Positions 1 to 9,117 of a DNA stretch of 64,000 bases are shown here, piece after piece. The DNA is from an uncultured Paracoccaceae bacterium (lineage in GTDB: Bacteria > Pseudomonadota > Alphaproteobacteria > Rhodobacterales > Rhodobacteraceae): NCBI GenBank assembly GCA_947503775.1, contig CANNFE010000008.1, positions 124,001 to 188,000 of the forward strand, read 5' to 3'. Under the pieces are notes generated by a model. That model ran no database searches and had not been told where the DNA came from. It saw nothing but the letters and a program-made list of their open reading frames with translations. Made by a program: the position numbers and the translations under genes. Position 1 is the first letter of the stretch, and every line of letters starts with the position of its first letter.

Positions 1-792
1 GATTGCGATTGCGCCATCTCTTGTTGCCTCTTCGGAAGCCTGAGCTGTGAATGTTCCAGTGGTAATGAAAAGCCCTTTATCTGCGCGGCCTTGCAAAGCT
101 CCCCGAAAGTCATGGATCTCTCGAGACCCAACACTGCCTTTCCATCGCTTGCATTGGAAATAGACCTGAAACGACACGAGATTGACACGTAAGACGCCAA
201 CGCCATCAATTCCACCATCTCCAGTCTTTCCGCGGACTTCGACTTTCGTGAAACCTGCTTCGCGTAAAAGACGCTGTGAGAGACGTTCGAATGCTACGGG
301 GTCCATCTTTCCAATGGTTGACAGAAGGTCTGTTTTCCATGAGGTAGCGCCTGTTCTTGGCCCAGTCGCATCTATGTCGCTGTTATCTTGTGTTACTCCA
401 GATTTTTCCTTAGCTTTCAGCGTCTTGGCGCGAGCTCTCTCGGCTTCTTCGGCCTGTACTTTTCGAAATATTTCTTCGAATTCTGCCTTTGTCGCAAGAT
501 TCTCCCCAAGTTCGGTCAAGGCCCAGACACCGCGAGTAGAATTGTCTATCGCTTTTCCGCGCTTCAAGTATGTTCTGGCCCAAGCGAGGTAGTAGTTGAC
601 CCTCGGCTGCTGACCGTCCTTCATCATGTAGGACTGTTCTTCTTCGGTCAGATGTGCGGCTTCAATCACTTCATCATCAAGTTCGCTCAGATGTGCTGAT
701 CCGCCGATTTTCTTGAGCGCATTGACGGTTGCCAACATCATTGCAGGGAGGTCCGGGAATCCATCCGTCTTTAGGTTGAAAATATTCGGCAT
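1..792 (-). CDS. mrr: Mrr-type restriction endonuclease, partial (C-terminus beyond window)
   Basis: The reading frame is open from an ATG at 792-790 to the left edge with no stop, so at least 264 residues are present and the C-terminus is cut off by the window. The N-terminal part (about 15-100) looks like the Mrr winged-helix domain, with a VNYYLAWARTYLKRGKAI and RGVWALTELG core. The second half carries the catalytic fold of PD-(D/E)XK Mrr enzymes: DPVAFERLSQRLLREAGF, then GDGGIDGVG, then QVYFQCKRWKG (the Q-x-K catalytic motif) and GLFITTGTFT. Mrr enzymes cut DNA with modified bases. Codon use is more AT-rich than in the neighbouring purF, which fits an acquired defence gene. Stop of this gene is not visible, so a functional full-length product is an inference. 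Confidence 0.85.
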   Translation of the reverse strand, partial: MPNIFNLKTDGFPDLPAMMLATVNALKKIGGSAHLSELDDEVIEAAHLTEEEQSYMMKDGQQPRVNYYLAWARTYLKRGKAIDNSTRGVWALTELGENLATKAEFEEIFRKVQAEEAERARAKTLKAKEKSGVTQDNSDIDATGPRTGATSWKTDLLSTIGKMDPVAFERLSQRLLREAGFTKVEVRGKTGDGGIDGVGVLRVNLVSFQVYFQCKRWKGSVGSREIHDFRGALQGRADKGLFITTGTFTAQASEEATRDGAIAI

Positions 793-796
793 GCGG

Positions 797-2260
797 TCAC
801 TCGGCCGCCTTCAGTCGGAAGCCCTTTTCGATCATGTCGGCAGGCTCGACCGGGTATTCACCCGAGAAGCAAGCATCGCAGTATTGCGGCTCGTCCGGGT
901 TGCGGCCCGCCGCTTCACCGACAGCGCGGTAGAGGCCGTCAAGCGAGATGAAGCGGAGCGAGTCGACGCCAAGATGGGTGCGCATCTCCTCTTCGCTCAT
1001 CGTAGCGGCGAGAAGCTTGTCGCGGTTGGGCGTGTCGACGCCATAAAAGCAGGGCCAGGCGGTGGGCGGGCTGGCGATGCGGAAATGCACCTCGGCGGCA
1101 CCCGCATCGAGGATCATCTCTTTGATCTTCTGGCTGGTCGTTCCGCGCACCACGCTGTCATCGACCAGGATCACCCGCTTGCCGCGAATGAGGGCGCGAT
1201 TGACGTTGAGCTTGAGACGCACGCCCATGTTGCGGATCTGCTCGGTCGGTTCGATGAAGGTGCGGCCCATATACTGGTTGCGGATGATGCCCATCGCGTA
1301 GGGAATGCCGCTTTGCAGGCTGTAGCCGATGGCGGCAGGCGTGCCGCTGTCGGGGACGGGGCAGACGAGGTCGGCCTCGACCGGCGCCTCTTTGGCAAGT
1401 TCGCGGCCAATGGCCTCTCGCGTTTCGTAGACGGACCGACCACCGAGGATCGAATCGGGGCGGCTGAAATAAACATGTTCGAAGATGCAAAAGCGCGGGC
1501 GCTTGGGGCGAAACGGGCGGTGGCTTTCGATGCCGTCCGCGTTGATGACGACCATCTCTCCCGGTTCGATCTCGCGGATGAACTCCGCGCCGATGATGTC
1601 GAGCGCGCAGGTTTCGGAGGCCAGCACATGGCCGTCGCCAAGCTGGCCAAGCACAAGAGGGCGCACGCCGAGGGGGTCGCGCACACCGATCAGCTTGGTC
1701 CGGGTCATCGCGACGATGGAGAAGGCGCCTTCGACGCGGCGCAGGGCATCCTCCATCCGTTCGGGGATCGTGCGCTGAAGTGAGCGGGCCATCAGGTGGA
1801 TGATACATTCGCTGTCGGATGAGCTTTGGAAGATTGAGCCGCGTTCGATCAGCTCCCGGCGCAGCGCGTCGGCATTGGTGATGTTGCCGTTATGGGCGAT
1901 AGCCGCGCCGCCCATGGCAAACTCGCCGAAGAAGGGCTGCACGTCGCGGATGGCGGTCTGGCCCTTTGATCCGGCGGTCGAGTAGCGGACGTGGCCGATG
2001 GCGAGCGGGCCCGGCAATGTCTCCATCAGCGAGGCGGAGGTGAAGGTGTCGCGCACATAGCCGAAGCGGCGGGCGGATTGGAAACCGGCCTGAACATCAT
2101 GGGAGACGATGCCGCCGGCCTCCTGGCCGCGATGTTGAAGGGCATGAAGACCGAGAGCGACGAAATTGGCGGCATCGGCGACGCCGATCACGCCGAAGAC
2201 GCCGCATTCCTCGCGCAGTTTGTCATCGTCGAACGGGTGGGAGGGCAGGGGCCGTGGCAC
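797..2260 (-). CDS. purF: amidophosphoribosyltransferase
   Basis: First committed step of purine synthesis: PRPP plus glutamine gives 5-phosphoribosylamine, in the cytosol. The N-terminus has REECGVFGVIG, where the Cys is the class II glutamine amidotransferase nucleophile after a short propeptide. The phosphoribosyltransferase domain shows the PRPP loop VILVDDSVVRGTT. About 487 residues, normal for the family. The frame extends to a GTG at 2287, but that start has no Shine-Dalgarno; the GTG at 2260 has AAGGA six bases upstream and gives the short N-terminus usual in relatives. It is the last gene of a minus-strand run radA, cvpA, LOV kinase, purF; cvpA-purF linkage is a widely conserved arrangement. 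Confidence 0.95.
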   Translation of the reverse strand: MPRPLPSHPFDDDKLREECGVFGVIGVADAANFVALGLHALQHRGQEAGGIVSHDVQAGFQSARRFGYVRDTFTSASLMETLPGPLAIGHVRYSTAGSKGQTAIRDVQPFFGEFAMGGAAIAHNGNITNADALRRELIERGSIFQSSSDSECIIHLMARSLQRTIPERMEDALRRVEGAFSIVAMTRTKLIGVRDPLGVRPLVLGQLGDGHVLASETCALDIIGAEFIREIEPGEMVVINADGIESHRPFRPKRPRFCIFEHVYFSRPDSILGGRSVYETREAIGRELAKEAPVEADLVCPVPDSGTPAAIGYSLQSGIPYAMGIIRNQYMGRTFIEPTEQIRNMGVRLKLNVNRALIRGKRVILVDDSVVRGTTSQKIKEMILDAGAAEVHFRIASPPTAWPCFYGVDTPNRDKLLAATMSEEEMRTHLGVDSLRFISLDGLYRAVGEAAGRNPDEPQYCDACFSGEYPVEPADMIEKGFRLKAAE

Positions 2261-2347
2261 GGGCGATCCTTGTCCGAGGGCTGTCACGTGACTGACATAG
2301 TGGCTTGGCTCTTCGCTGTCACGGCCCAGATGCGGGCGCGGCGCAAA

Positions 2348-3400
2348 TCACTCTGTTTCCTCGCCCCCGTTCGGGATATCCAGCGTGACGATTGTTCCTG
2401 TTACATCCCGTTCGACACCCAGCTTGGCATCGAGGCCGGTGATCAGCTGGCTGACGATTTTGCTGCCGAGCGAGCCCTCCTGAGGCCAGTCGACATCATC
2501 CGGCAGACCGACGCCGTCATCCGCGATCCGGATGCGCAGAACGTCATTTGACAATTCTTTCAGCTCGACATTCACGATTCCCTCGTCGCGGCCGATAAAG
2601 GCGTGCTGCAAGGCGTTCGTCACCACCTCGGAGACGGCCAGACCGATCCGCGTCGCTGTCTCGAACGGGACGCTGACGGCTTCCGTCGTGATCTGGATGC
2701 GCACGCCCGCACGGCCGTCGAGATGGGCAATCGCATTGGCGACGCGGTTGACATAGGCGCCAAGATTGATCGCCTCATCATTGCGTCTGTCAGAGTGCTC
2801 ACTGCCTTTCAGCTCTTCGTAAAGGAGCTGAAGCGCTTCGATCCGGCGGGCCAAAGTCTTGAACTCGGACTTCGCCTCGCTTTCGCGGGCCTGAATCCGG
2901 ATCATGCCGACGACCATCGACAGGTGATTCTTGACGCGGTGCTGGACCTCTTCGAGCTGGCTGTCGATGTTTTCGATCTTGGCAAGCAGCGCCCCGGGAT
3001 CCTGGGTCGCGCCGAGGTCAATCTGGATCCCCATGAAATAGGGAGAGTCTCCGCTTTCGGACGAGATCGGGCTGATCATGAGACGGTTCCAGAAGGCAGA
3101 GCCGTCGGCGCGGTAGTTGCGGATATCAACCGAAGCCGAGGTTTTTTCGGCAATGGCGGTGCGCAACTTCGCCACTGTCTTGGGGTCAGTATCCTCGCCC
3201 TGAAGAAAGCGGCAGTTTCGTCCGACCACCTGATCGCTGGAATAACCCGTGACATCCTCAAACGCGCTGTTGACGTAGACGATCGGGCAATCTTCCATCT
3301 GCGCATTGGAGATCACCAGAGAAAACGGCGCGCGTGTCAGCGCATCGAGCGTCACCTGGGCGGGAAGAGCGTTCCCTTCGTTTCGCGTAAGCTCGTTCAT
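2348..3400 (-). CDS. LOV-domain (blue-light) sensor histidine kinase
   Basis: Residues about 20-130 form a PAS/LOV domain with the diagnostic GRNCRFLQGEDTD, in which the Cys is the residue that forms the flavin adduct under blue light, followed by RNYRADGSAFWN. From about 140 comes a HisKA_2-type dimerisation domain (EVQHRVKNHLSMVVGMIRIQ, with the phosphoacceptor His in QHRVKNH) and then a HATPase_c domain (NALQHAF, RIADDGVGLP, GSLGSKIV). The family is soluble and usually works with a separate response regulator; none is encoded next door. No membrane segment is seen. The gene lies between cvpA and purF on the same strand with gaps of 87 and 127 bp, so it may have its own promoter. Light sensing is inferred from the intact LOV motif. 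Confidence 0.9.
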   Translation of the reverse strand: MNELTRNEGNALPAQVTLDALTRAPFSLVISNAQMEDCPIVYVNSAFEDVTGYSSDQVVGRNCRFLQGEDTDPKTVAKLRTAIAEKTSASVDIRNYRADGSAFWNRLMISPISSESGDSPYFMGIQIDLGATQDPGALLAKIENIDSQLEEVQHRVKNHLSMVVGMIRIQARESEAKSEFKTLARRIEALQLLYEELKGSEHSDRRNDEAINLGAYVNRVANAIAHLDGRAGVRIQITTEAVSVPFETATRIGLAVSEVVTNALQHAFIGRDEGIVNVELKELSNDVLRIRIADDGVGLPDDVDWPQEGSLGSKIVSQLITGLDAKLGVERDVTGTIVTLDIPNGGEETE

Positions 3401-3527
3401 CCGGTGGGTCCAATATCCTAAGTCAAAGTTCCTCTGACGCGAAAACAGAACCAGGTCGATCCCGCCGACCTGACTTCGATTTCAGAACGATAAAGGACTG
3501 CGTCTGCCAGTAAAAACAGGCCTACGA

Positions 3528-4088
3528 TTATTGCGCGGTTCCACACTCGCTGACAAGCTGGTCATATTGACGCGTCAGCCAGCCAACGGCGGCTTCGGGA
3601 TCCTGCTCTTCGATCTGACCAGTGACCTGAGCAAAGACCTGGGCGGCACGGCTTTCATCGACGACTGTGATTTCCTGGGCTGTCAGAACAGTTTCATAGA
3701 CGAAAAACCCGATGGCGACGATCAGGACGCCGCGCAGGATACCGAAGAGAAAACCCAGCCCCTGATCGACCCCGCCTAGTGCCGAGCGCTGGACGACCGA
3801 TGAAAAGAGCGGCGTGAAGATCGAAAAGAGGACCAGCGCGACGGCAAAGACCGCTGCAAAGGCAAAGATGATGCTCAGCTCGCAGCTATCGCCGATCAAA
3901 CCGCTGACACCCGGGATTTGCGCGATTAAGGGCTGGGCGGTGTCGGCGAAGATGAAGGCGAGGATGGCCGCACCGATCCAGCCCGCAATGGCCAATGCCT
4001 CCCGCACGAAGCCGCGCGAATATGCGAGAAGACCGGAAATGATGACGATTGCCACCACGACCCCGTCGACGATTGTAAAGCCTTCCAT
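3528..4088 (-). CDS. cvpA: CvpA family membrane protein
   Basis: A 186-residue protein with four hydrophobic segments: around 8-22, 28-48, 62-85 and 105-125. The N-terminal TIVDGVVVAIVIISGLLAYSRG and the following GFVREALAIAGWIGAA match the conserved start of CvpA (colicin V production) proteins, whose molecular role is still poorly defined; links to envelope homeostasis and to purine genes are known. It follows radA with a 17-bp gap on the same strand, so the two are probably cotranscribed. A GGGAAC stretch upstream of the ATG is a plausible ribosome site. Confidence 0.9.
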   Translation of the reverse strand: MEGFTIVDGVVVAIVIISGLLAYSRGFVREALAIAGWIGAAILAFIFADTAQPLIAQIPGVSGLIGDSCELSIIFAFAAVFAVALVLFSIFTPLFSSVVQRSALGGVDQGLGFLFGILRGVLIVAIGFFVYETVLTAQEITVVDESRAAQVFAQVTGQIEEQDPEAAVGWLTRQYDQLVSECGTAQ

Positions 4089-4105
4089 GAGCGATGTTCC
4101 CTGAC

Positions 4106-5482
4106 TTAACCGCGCGCTGGGTCGCGGGTCCCGAATGTCCCTTCGACGAAAGCTCTTACATCGGCCATCTGGCGCAGCTCGAGGCTCGTCGTTGCCGGTT
4201 TTTTCATCTCCGGCGCTATCGCGGTCGAGAAACCAAGTTTCTGAGCCTCTTTCAACCTATTTTCAGTTTGAGGGGCAGGTCTTAACGCGCCGGAAAGGCT
4301 GATCTCCCCCCAGATGACGTGGGTTGCGGGCAAAGCCGCATCCTCGCGGGCCGAAATCAGTGCGGCGGCGACGGCCAGATCTGCCGCCGGTTCGGTCACC
4401 CGCATACCGCCCGCGACGTTGAGGTAGACGTCGAGCCCGGTGAAGGGGGTTCCGGCACGCGCTTCGAGCACCGCGAGGATCATTGCCAGCCGCGAGCCGT
4501 CCCAACCGACAACCGTGCGGCGCGGGTTGGCATGGGGGGAAGGGGCAACGAGGGCCTGGAACTCGCATAGGACTGGCCGTGTGCCTTCAATTCCTGCAAA
4601 AACCGCCGATCCCGGGGAGGGTCCGCCGCGCTCTGACAGAAAGAGAGCGGAGGGGTTTTTGACCTCGGTCAGACCGCGCCCGGTCATCTCGAAGACGCCG
4701 ATTTCCCCCGCCGGTCCAAAGCGGTTCTTGACCGACCGAAGAAGCCGGAACTGATGGCCTCTGTCACCCTCGAAATAGAGGACCGTATCGACCATGTGCT
4801 CGACAACGCGCGGGCCCGCGATCTGGCCGTCCTTGGTGACATGTCCGACCATGATGACCGAAATGCCACGGGTCTTGGCAAAAGTTGTCAGCTCATGCGC
4901 CGCGGCCCTCACCTGAGAGACCGAACCGGGCGCGGCCTCGACCGTATCGAGCCACATCGTCTGGATCGAATCGATTACGGCCAAATCTGGGCGCTCAGCC
5001 TCCAGAGTGGTGAGGATATCGCGCAGGTTCGTTTCGGCGGCGAGGTGCACCGGGCTTTCGGTCAGGCCCAGCCGTTCGGCGCGCATCTGCACCTGCGCCG
5101 TGGCCTCCTCGCCCGAAATATAAAGGACCTTGAGCCCTTGCCGCGCGAAACGGGCCGCAGCCTGAAGCAGAAGGGTGGATTTCCCGATCCCCGGATCGCC
5201 CCCCACGAGCAAGGCCGAAGCCGCCGTCAGGCCGCCCCCAAGCACCCGATCAAGCTCTTCAACCCCCGACATCGTCCGCGGCGGCGCTTCGGCCCGCGTT
5301 GCCAGATCGGTCAGCTCGATAGTGGTTCCGCGCTTTTTACCAAGCGTTTTCGCACCCGGACCGGCGGAAAGCGGCTTCACTTCCTTGATCGTATTCCAGG
5401 CGCCGCAGCTCTCACAGCGCCCCGACCACTTGGAATAAACGGCATTGCAGCTTGTGCACTGAAACGAGAGATCCTTGACCAT
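4106..5482 (-). CDS. radA: DNA repair protein RadA
   Basis: RadA is a RecA-like, branch-migrating ATPase in recombination repair. The sequence shows the N-terminal four-Cys zinc finger (CTSCNAVYSKWSGRCESC), Walker A GGDPGIGKST, the family KNRFGPAGEIG motif and a C-terminal Lon-like domain ending near LRQMADVRAFVEG. Length is 458 residues, as usual. A TTG three bases earlier (5485) also opens the frame, but the ATG at 5482 gives the usual start MVKDLSFQC. It heads the minus-strand group radA-cvpA-LOV kinase-purF. Confidence 0.95.
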   Translation of the reverse strand: MVKDLSFQCTSCNAVYSKWSGRCESCGAWNTIKEVKPLSAGPGAKTLGKKRGTTIELTDLATRAEAPPRTMSGVEELDRVLGGGLTAASALLVGGDPGIGKSTLLLQAAARFARQGLKVLYISGEEATAQVQMRAERLGLTESPVHLAAETNLRDILTTLEAERPDLAVIDSIQTMWLDTVEAAPGSVSQVRAAAHELTTFAKTRGISVIMVGHVTKDGQIAGPRVVEHMVDTVLYFEGDRGHQFRLLRSVKNRFGPAGEIGVFEMTGRGLTEVKNPSALFLSERGGPSPGSAVFAGIEGTRPVLCEFQALVAPSPHANPRRTVVGWDGSRLAMILAVLEARAGTPFTGLDVYLNVAGGMRVTEPAADLAVAAALISAREDAALPATHVIWGEISLSGALRPAPQTENRLKEAQKLGFSTAIAPEMKKPATTSLELRQMADVRAFVEGTFGTRDPARG

Positions 5483-5621
5483 CAATGGGTTGTTGCGCGA
5501 CCGGGTCGCGGATGCAACAGGTTGTGCAGCTGCTGGCCGGATCCAACCTTTTGGCGAAGACTTGCCGGACGATTGGCGGTAAGTTGCCTATCAAAGAATA
5601 CCTGACATTTTCGAGGGGTCG

Positions 5622-6485
5622 ATGCTCGATTTTATCCGCTCATGCCGGGCCTCCGGTATGCTCTTTGTATGCGCGCTCGGCGCGGGATCGCCTGCTTTTG
5701 CCGAAGACATGCATCAGACGTTGATCGAGGAGGCGCGTGTGATGATCTCGCGCCCGGACGGGGCTGTGCGCAAGTGGTCGTATACGCCGACCGTCACCGT
5801 GATCCACGATGAAGATTACGACACCGGCGAAGTGGCCGAGACGGTCGATCTGATTAACGCCAATAGCGGTTTGCGCATCGGCACGGGCCCGAACGAGCCG
5901 GTCGGCTATATCCCATGGGACGCCTTCTGGACCGAAGAAAGCCGCCACGTGCGGTTTGGCCTGATCCATGAAGAGGGTCATCACCATGCCGTGCAGTCCT
6001 CTATCGCACTCACCCAGGTCGGCGGGGTGATCGATACGGCAAGTATTGTGATTTTCGCCTCCAAGGCAGAGGAGCGCCTCTCCCATGCAGCCTTGATGTC
6101 AGGGGTGCTGTCGGATGCGAAGGTCCGCCGGAACCTGCGGGCCATGGCCGGCCGGCAGGGGGGCGGCGAGTGCTATTTCCAGCTTCTGTCGAACGCGGAT
6201 AGCCTGCATGTTGCCTATGTCTTCATCCTTGTGGGCGAGGATGGGCGGTCGCCTGAACGCTGCCTTTACGAGGAAGTGATGCAAACGATGGGCATCCTGC
6301 GCGACGCAGAGGGGTCCGAGCATTTCAGCTTTGACGACCGGCATGCCGCAAAGGATCCGACCTATGATCTGGCGTTGCTGCGGGCGATCTACGATCATGC
6401 GATCACGAGCGAGGATCCGGTTGAGGGCGTTCTGGATCGCTTTGCGGCAGAGCTTGATCTTCTGAGGATCGCGCGGGCGGATTGA
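5622..6485 (+). CDS. DUF2927 family secreted protein
   Basis: A 287-residue protein with a signal peptide ending near SPAFAED (about residue 26). The mature part resembles DUF2927 proteins of Rhodobacterales: RCLYEEVMQTMGILRDAEGS, then FDDRH, then DLALLRAIYDHAI. It also holds HEEGHHH at about 123-129, not a clean HExxH protease motif. A GAGGGG ribosome site lies just before the ATG. The gene converges on and overlaps the pqiA-like gene by 83 bp at the 3' end. Function unknown; periplasmic location inferred from the signal peptide. Confidence 0.75.
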   Translation: MLDFIRSCRASGMLFVCALGAGSPAFAEDMHQTLIEEARVMISRPDGAVRKWSYTPTVTVIHDEDYDTGEVAETVDLINANSGLRIGTGPNEPVGYIPWDAFWTEESRHVRFGLIHEEGHHHAVQSSIALTQVGGVIDTASIVIFASKAEERLSHAALMSGVLSDAKVRRNLRAMAGRQGGGECYFQLLSNADSLHVAYVFILVGEDGRSPERCLYEEVMQTMGILRDAEGSEHFSFDDRHAAKDPTYDLALLRAIYDHAITSEDPVEGVLDRFAAELDLLRIARAD

Positions 6486-6927
6486 TCCCTTTAGCCAACT
6501 GCCGCGTCGTCAGGATCGAGATGGCGATGCTGGCAAGAATGCAGGCGGTAAAAAGATAAAGCCCCCACCCGGTTTCCACCCGGCCGACCCCGATCCCCTT
6601 GGCGACAACGATATAAAGCGCGATGAGAAAGATATCCGCCATCGCCAGCTTGCCGAGCCAGGACAGAACCGGAAGGACCTTGCGGCGCATCAGCCCGAAA
6701 TGGACCAGAGCGAGCCCTATCGTCTTCAGATAAGGTGCGAAAAGCGCAAAGGCGGTGACGACCAGTGCAAGAAAGACGTCCGTTCTCCAAAGCGACTGAA
6801 GGCCCGAGACGACGCTGATCTCGCTGAGTTTGAAAAGCGGCAGCAGACCCGCCTTCAGAAGCGGAGCGAACCACGCGATGGGAAAAAGGATAAGCAGTGC
6901 GAGGTTCGCGTACCGTAGCAGAGTCAC
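6403..6927 (-). CDS. PqiA-like (paraquat-inducible protein A) membrane protein
   Basis: A 174-residue protein with four strongly hydrophobic helices (about 5-25, 50-72, 92-114, 124-145), as in one half of PqiA. Typical features are the loop FKLSEISVVSGL, HFGLMRRKVLPVLSWLGKLAMADIF and YLFTACILASI. PqiA-type proteins are inner-membrane partners of MCE-domain (PqiB) lipid-transport proteins, but no MCE gene is seen here. Translation starts at a GTG (6927) with a weak ribosome site. Its 3' end overlaps the convergent DUF2927 gene. Confidence 0.8.
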   Translation of the reverse strand: MTLLRYANLALLILFPIAWFAPLLKAGLLPLFKLSEISVVSGLQSLWRTDVFLALVVTAFALFAPYLKTIGLALVHFGLMRRKVLPVLSWLGKLAMADIFLIALYIVVAKGIGVGRVETGWGLYLFTACILASIAISILTTRQLAKGINPPARSSEDQALPQSDPERPQPDPRS

Positions 6928-7008
6928 AGGAATAATCCGTTAATAGCGGATCTTCATGTGGCGACGCTTGCGGGCTGGGGCAAGCCGCTTTGCGCAGCTC
7001 GCCTCTTT

Positions 7009-7758
7009 TTACTCGGCAGGGTTGGCGATCCGCACCACGTTGCTCTTGTCGTCATCCTCGTAAGAGAGACCAAGCTCGGGGAGGATCTCGCGCAGATCAG
7101 TGTGCAGACGCTCGAGCTGCGATTTGACCACGCTTTCCTCCAGATGGATCTGCTCTCCCCAACGGCGCAGATCACGCGCGATGCGCTGAGCTTCGAGGAT
7201 CTGCTCTTGCTGTCGCTCGACCTCTTCCTGACGCTCGGTCAAAAACGCCTTCGCGCGGGCGACCTTGTCATCGTTATAGATATCGGCGAGGTGACGCGAC
7301 GCATGGCTCATCTGTGCGGCGACCTCAATCACATCCGCTTCAAGATCGGCAAGATCCGGATGATCACGCAGATGAGCGATCCGTTCCCGAACGGCGTCGA
7401 ATTCAGATGATAGAGTAAACAGTCCCGAACGGTCTGCTGCGTGGGCATAGTGGTAAGCGCGCGTCACGTCCTCCATCTTCAAGGCAAAGGTCCTGTGATT
7501 GTTTTCAAGGCGCAGGACGCGCGCGGATGTCGGAACGAAAAACGCAAGTGCAACAAGGATCGCAACCACAGCCATCTGAATATAGGCACCGCCCTCGATC
7601 GGTGCGGCATCGCCAAATTGCAGCGGAACGTTAAGCCAGGGGGCCAATCCAAGAGCGGCGGCGATGGTATAGGCAAGGGTAGAGATAGCGAGTGTGAGCA
7701 GGATCACCAAAGCCATGCCATGAAGGGTCATCGAGGTCAGGCGAGCAGCAGACGTCAT
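7009..7758 (-). CDS. membrane protein with coiled coil, conserved in Rhodobacterales
   Basis: A 249-residue protein with two N-terminal membrane helices (about 13-38 and 58-77, the second IQMAVVAILVALAFFV) and a long charged helical C-terminus from about 80 to 235 (for example LTERQEEVERQQEQILEAQR), likely a cytoplasmic coiled coil. A GGAG ribosome site lies nine bases before the ATG. Related proteins next to alr and dnaB in Rhodobacterales are sometimes labelled DNA repair protein, but no catalytic motif supports that here. Function unknown. Confidence 0.65.
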   Translation of the reverse strand: MTSAARLTSMTLHGMALVILLTLAISTLAYTIAAALGLAPWLNVPLQFGDAAPIEGGAYIQMAVVAILVALAFFVPTSARVLRLENNHRTFALKMEDVTRAYHYAHAADRSGLFTLSSEFDAVRERIAHLRDHPDLADLEADVIEVAAQMSHASRHLADIYNDDKVARAKAFLTERQEEVERQQEQILEAQRIARDLRRWGEQIHLEESVVKSQLERLHTDLREILPELGLSYEDDDKSNVVRIANPAE

Positions 7759-7875
7759 CTTCTGTTAACTCCTTGCGCATAGAATTAGCTCGCGGATCTT
7801 TGTCCGCATTGGATATTTGCTAATTCCTGCCGGGGCGGTTTCGTTCCGCACGACGGGGCGCTTTGCGCGTCTGCG

Positions 7876-8925
7876 TCAGCTTGCCGCATCCTTGGGACGG
7901 ATGCTGCGCTCATAGCGCGGACCCAGCGATGTCAGGATTTCATATCCGATCGTCCCCGCAGCATCGGCAAGATCATCGATGGTCTGCCTCTTGCTCAGGA
8001 TCGACAAAGCGTCGGGTTTCTCAGCAAGATCAGTGACATCCACGGTGATCAGATCCATCGAGACACGGCCCGCCAAAGGGCAGGGCGTCTCCCCCGCCCA
8101 CAAGCTGGCGCCTCCGGACAGCGCCCGGATCAAACCATCGGCATAGCCGGCACTGACCGTTGCGATCACACTTTGGCGAGCGGCGGTCCAGCTTGCCCCA
8201 TAGCCGACCGTTTCGCCGGGATCGAGGTCCCGCAATTGGATGACCGGAAGATCGAGCTTCACGACCGGATCGGCAGACGAATAAGGGGCCCCGCCGTAAA
8301 GACCGATACCGGGGCGCGTCAGATCGAAGTGGTAATCGGGGCCAAGGAGGATCCCGCCCGTGGCAGCCAGCGAAAGAGGAGCGTCGGCCTCTTGCGCAAT
8401 CTCGCGGAAAACTGCGAGTTGCGCGGCATTCTGAGGGTGTCCGGGATCGTCCGCGCAGGCCAGATGGCTCGCGATCAAAAGAGCGTTGCCCGCCGGGACG
8501 ATCTCGCGAACGGCCGCCCATTCCGCAGGCTCCATCCCCAGGCGGTTCATCCCGGTATCAAGCTGGACCCCGAACGGATGGCCCGGCAGCGCCTCGAAAT
8601 GACGAACGACCTGCTCCAGCGAGTTGAGCATCGGGATCAGCTGAAACTCGCGAATCAGATCCGTGTCGCCCTCCATATGCCCCGAAAAGACAAAGACCTG
8701 CAGGCCAAGGCCGATGGCTCGGCGAAGGGCCGGACCCTCCTGCGCCTGCGCGATAAAGAACGTGCGCGCCCCCGCTTCGGCCAAGGCCGGAGCGACCCGG
8801 TCCACGCCCAACCCATAGGCATCCGCCTTGACCACTGCTCCGGTGGGACAGGCGGTCATGGCATCGAGCGCCCGCCAGTTCGCCTGGATCGCAGCGAGGT
8901 CTATGGTCAGATGTCCAGCAGCCAT
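7876..8925 (-). CDS. alr: alanine racemase
   Basis: PLP enzyme that interconverts L- and D-alanine for peptidoglycan. The PLP-binding lysine is in VKADAYGLG near residue 33, and AGYADGL near 255 carries the substrate-side region before the C-terminal beta domain. At 349 residues it is near the usual size. No clear ribosome site is seen before the ATG at 8925; no better in-frame start is evident. It lies 192 bp downstream of dnaB on the same strand, an order often seen in Rhodobacterales. Confidence 0.93.
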   Translation of the reverse strand: MAAGHLTIDLAAIQANWRALDAMTACPTGAVVKADAYGLGVDRVAPALAEAGARTFFIAQAQEGPALRRAIGLGLQVFVFSGHMEGDTDLIREFQLIPMLNSLEQVVRHFEALPGHPFGVQLDTGMNRLGMEPAEWAAVREIVPAGNALLIASHLACADDPGHPQNAAQLAVFREIAQEADAPLSLAATGGILLGPDYHFDLTRPGIGLYGGAPYSSADPVVKLDLPVIQLRDLDPGETVGYGASWTAARQSVIATVSAGYADGLIRALSGGASLWAGETPCPLAGRVSMDLITVDVTDLAEKPDALSILSKRQTIDDLADAAGTIGYEILTSLGPRYERSIRPKDAAS

Positions 8926-9117
8926 AAGGCGATGTCGGGCAAACGCGTCTCCGGGTCAAGCCGCAGCGCCCTGCGAAAGACAAACCCGCCTCAACTGCCG
9001 CCAAGACCGCTTCCCTAAAAGGCCCCGCGTACCGTGTTTCATTCTCAGCTGCGCCGGCGTGCCAGGCCTTTACGGAGCGGCCACAGCCAGCCTGCTGACA
9101 TAGGGATCTGCGACAGA

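Noticed and set aside
182-699. Two plus-strand frames at the left edge.
   Set aside because: They are antisense to the Mrr frame, which has intact domain motifs; the plus-strand translations show none.
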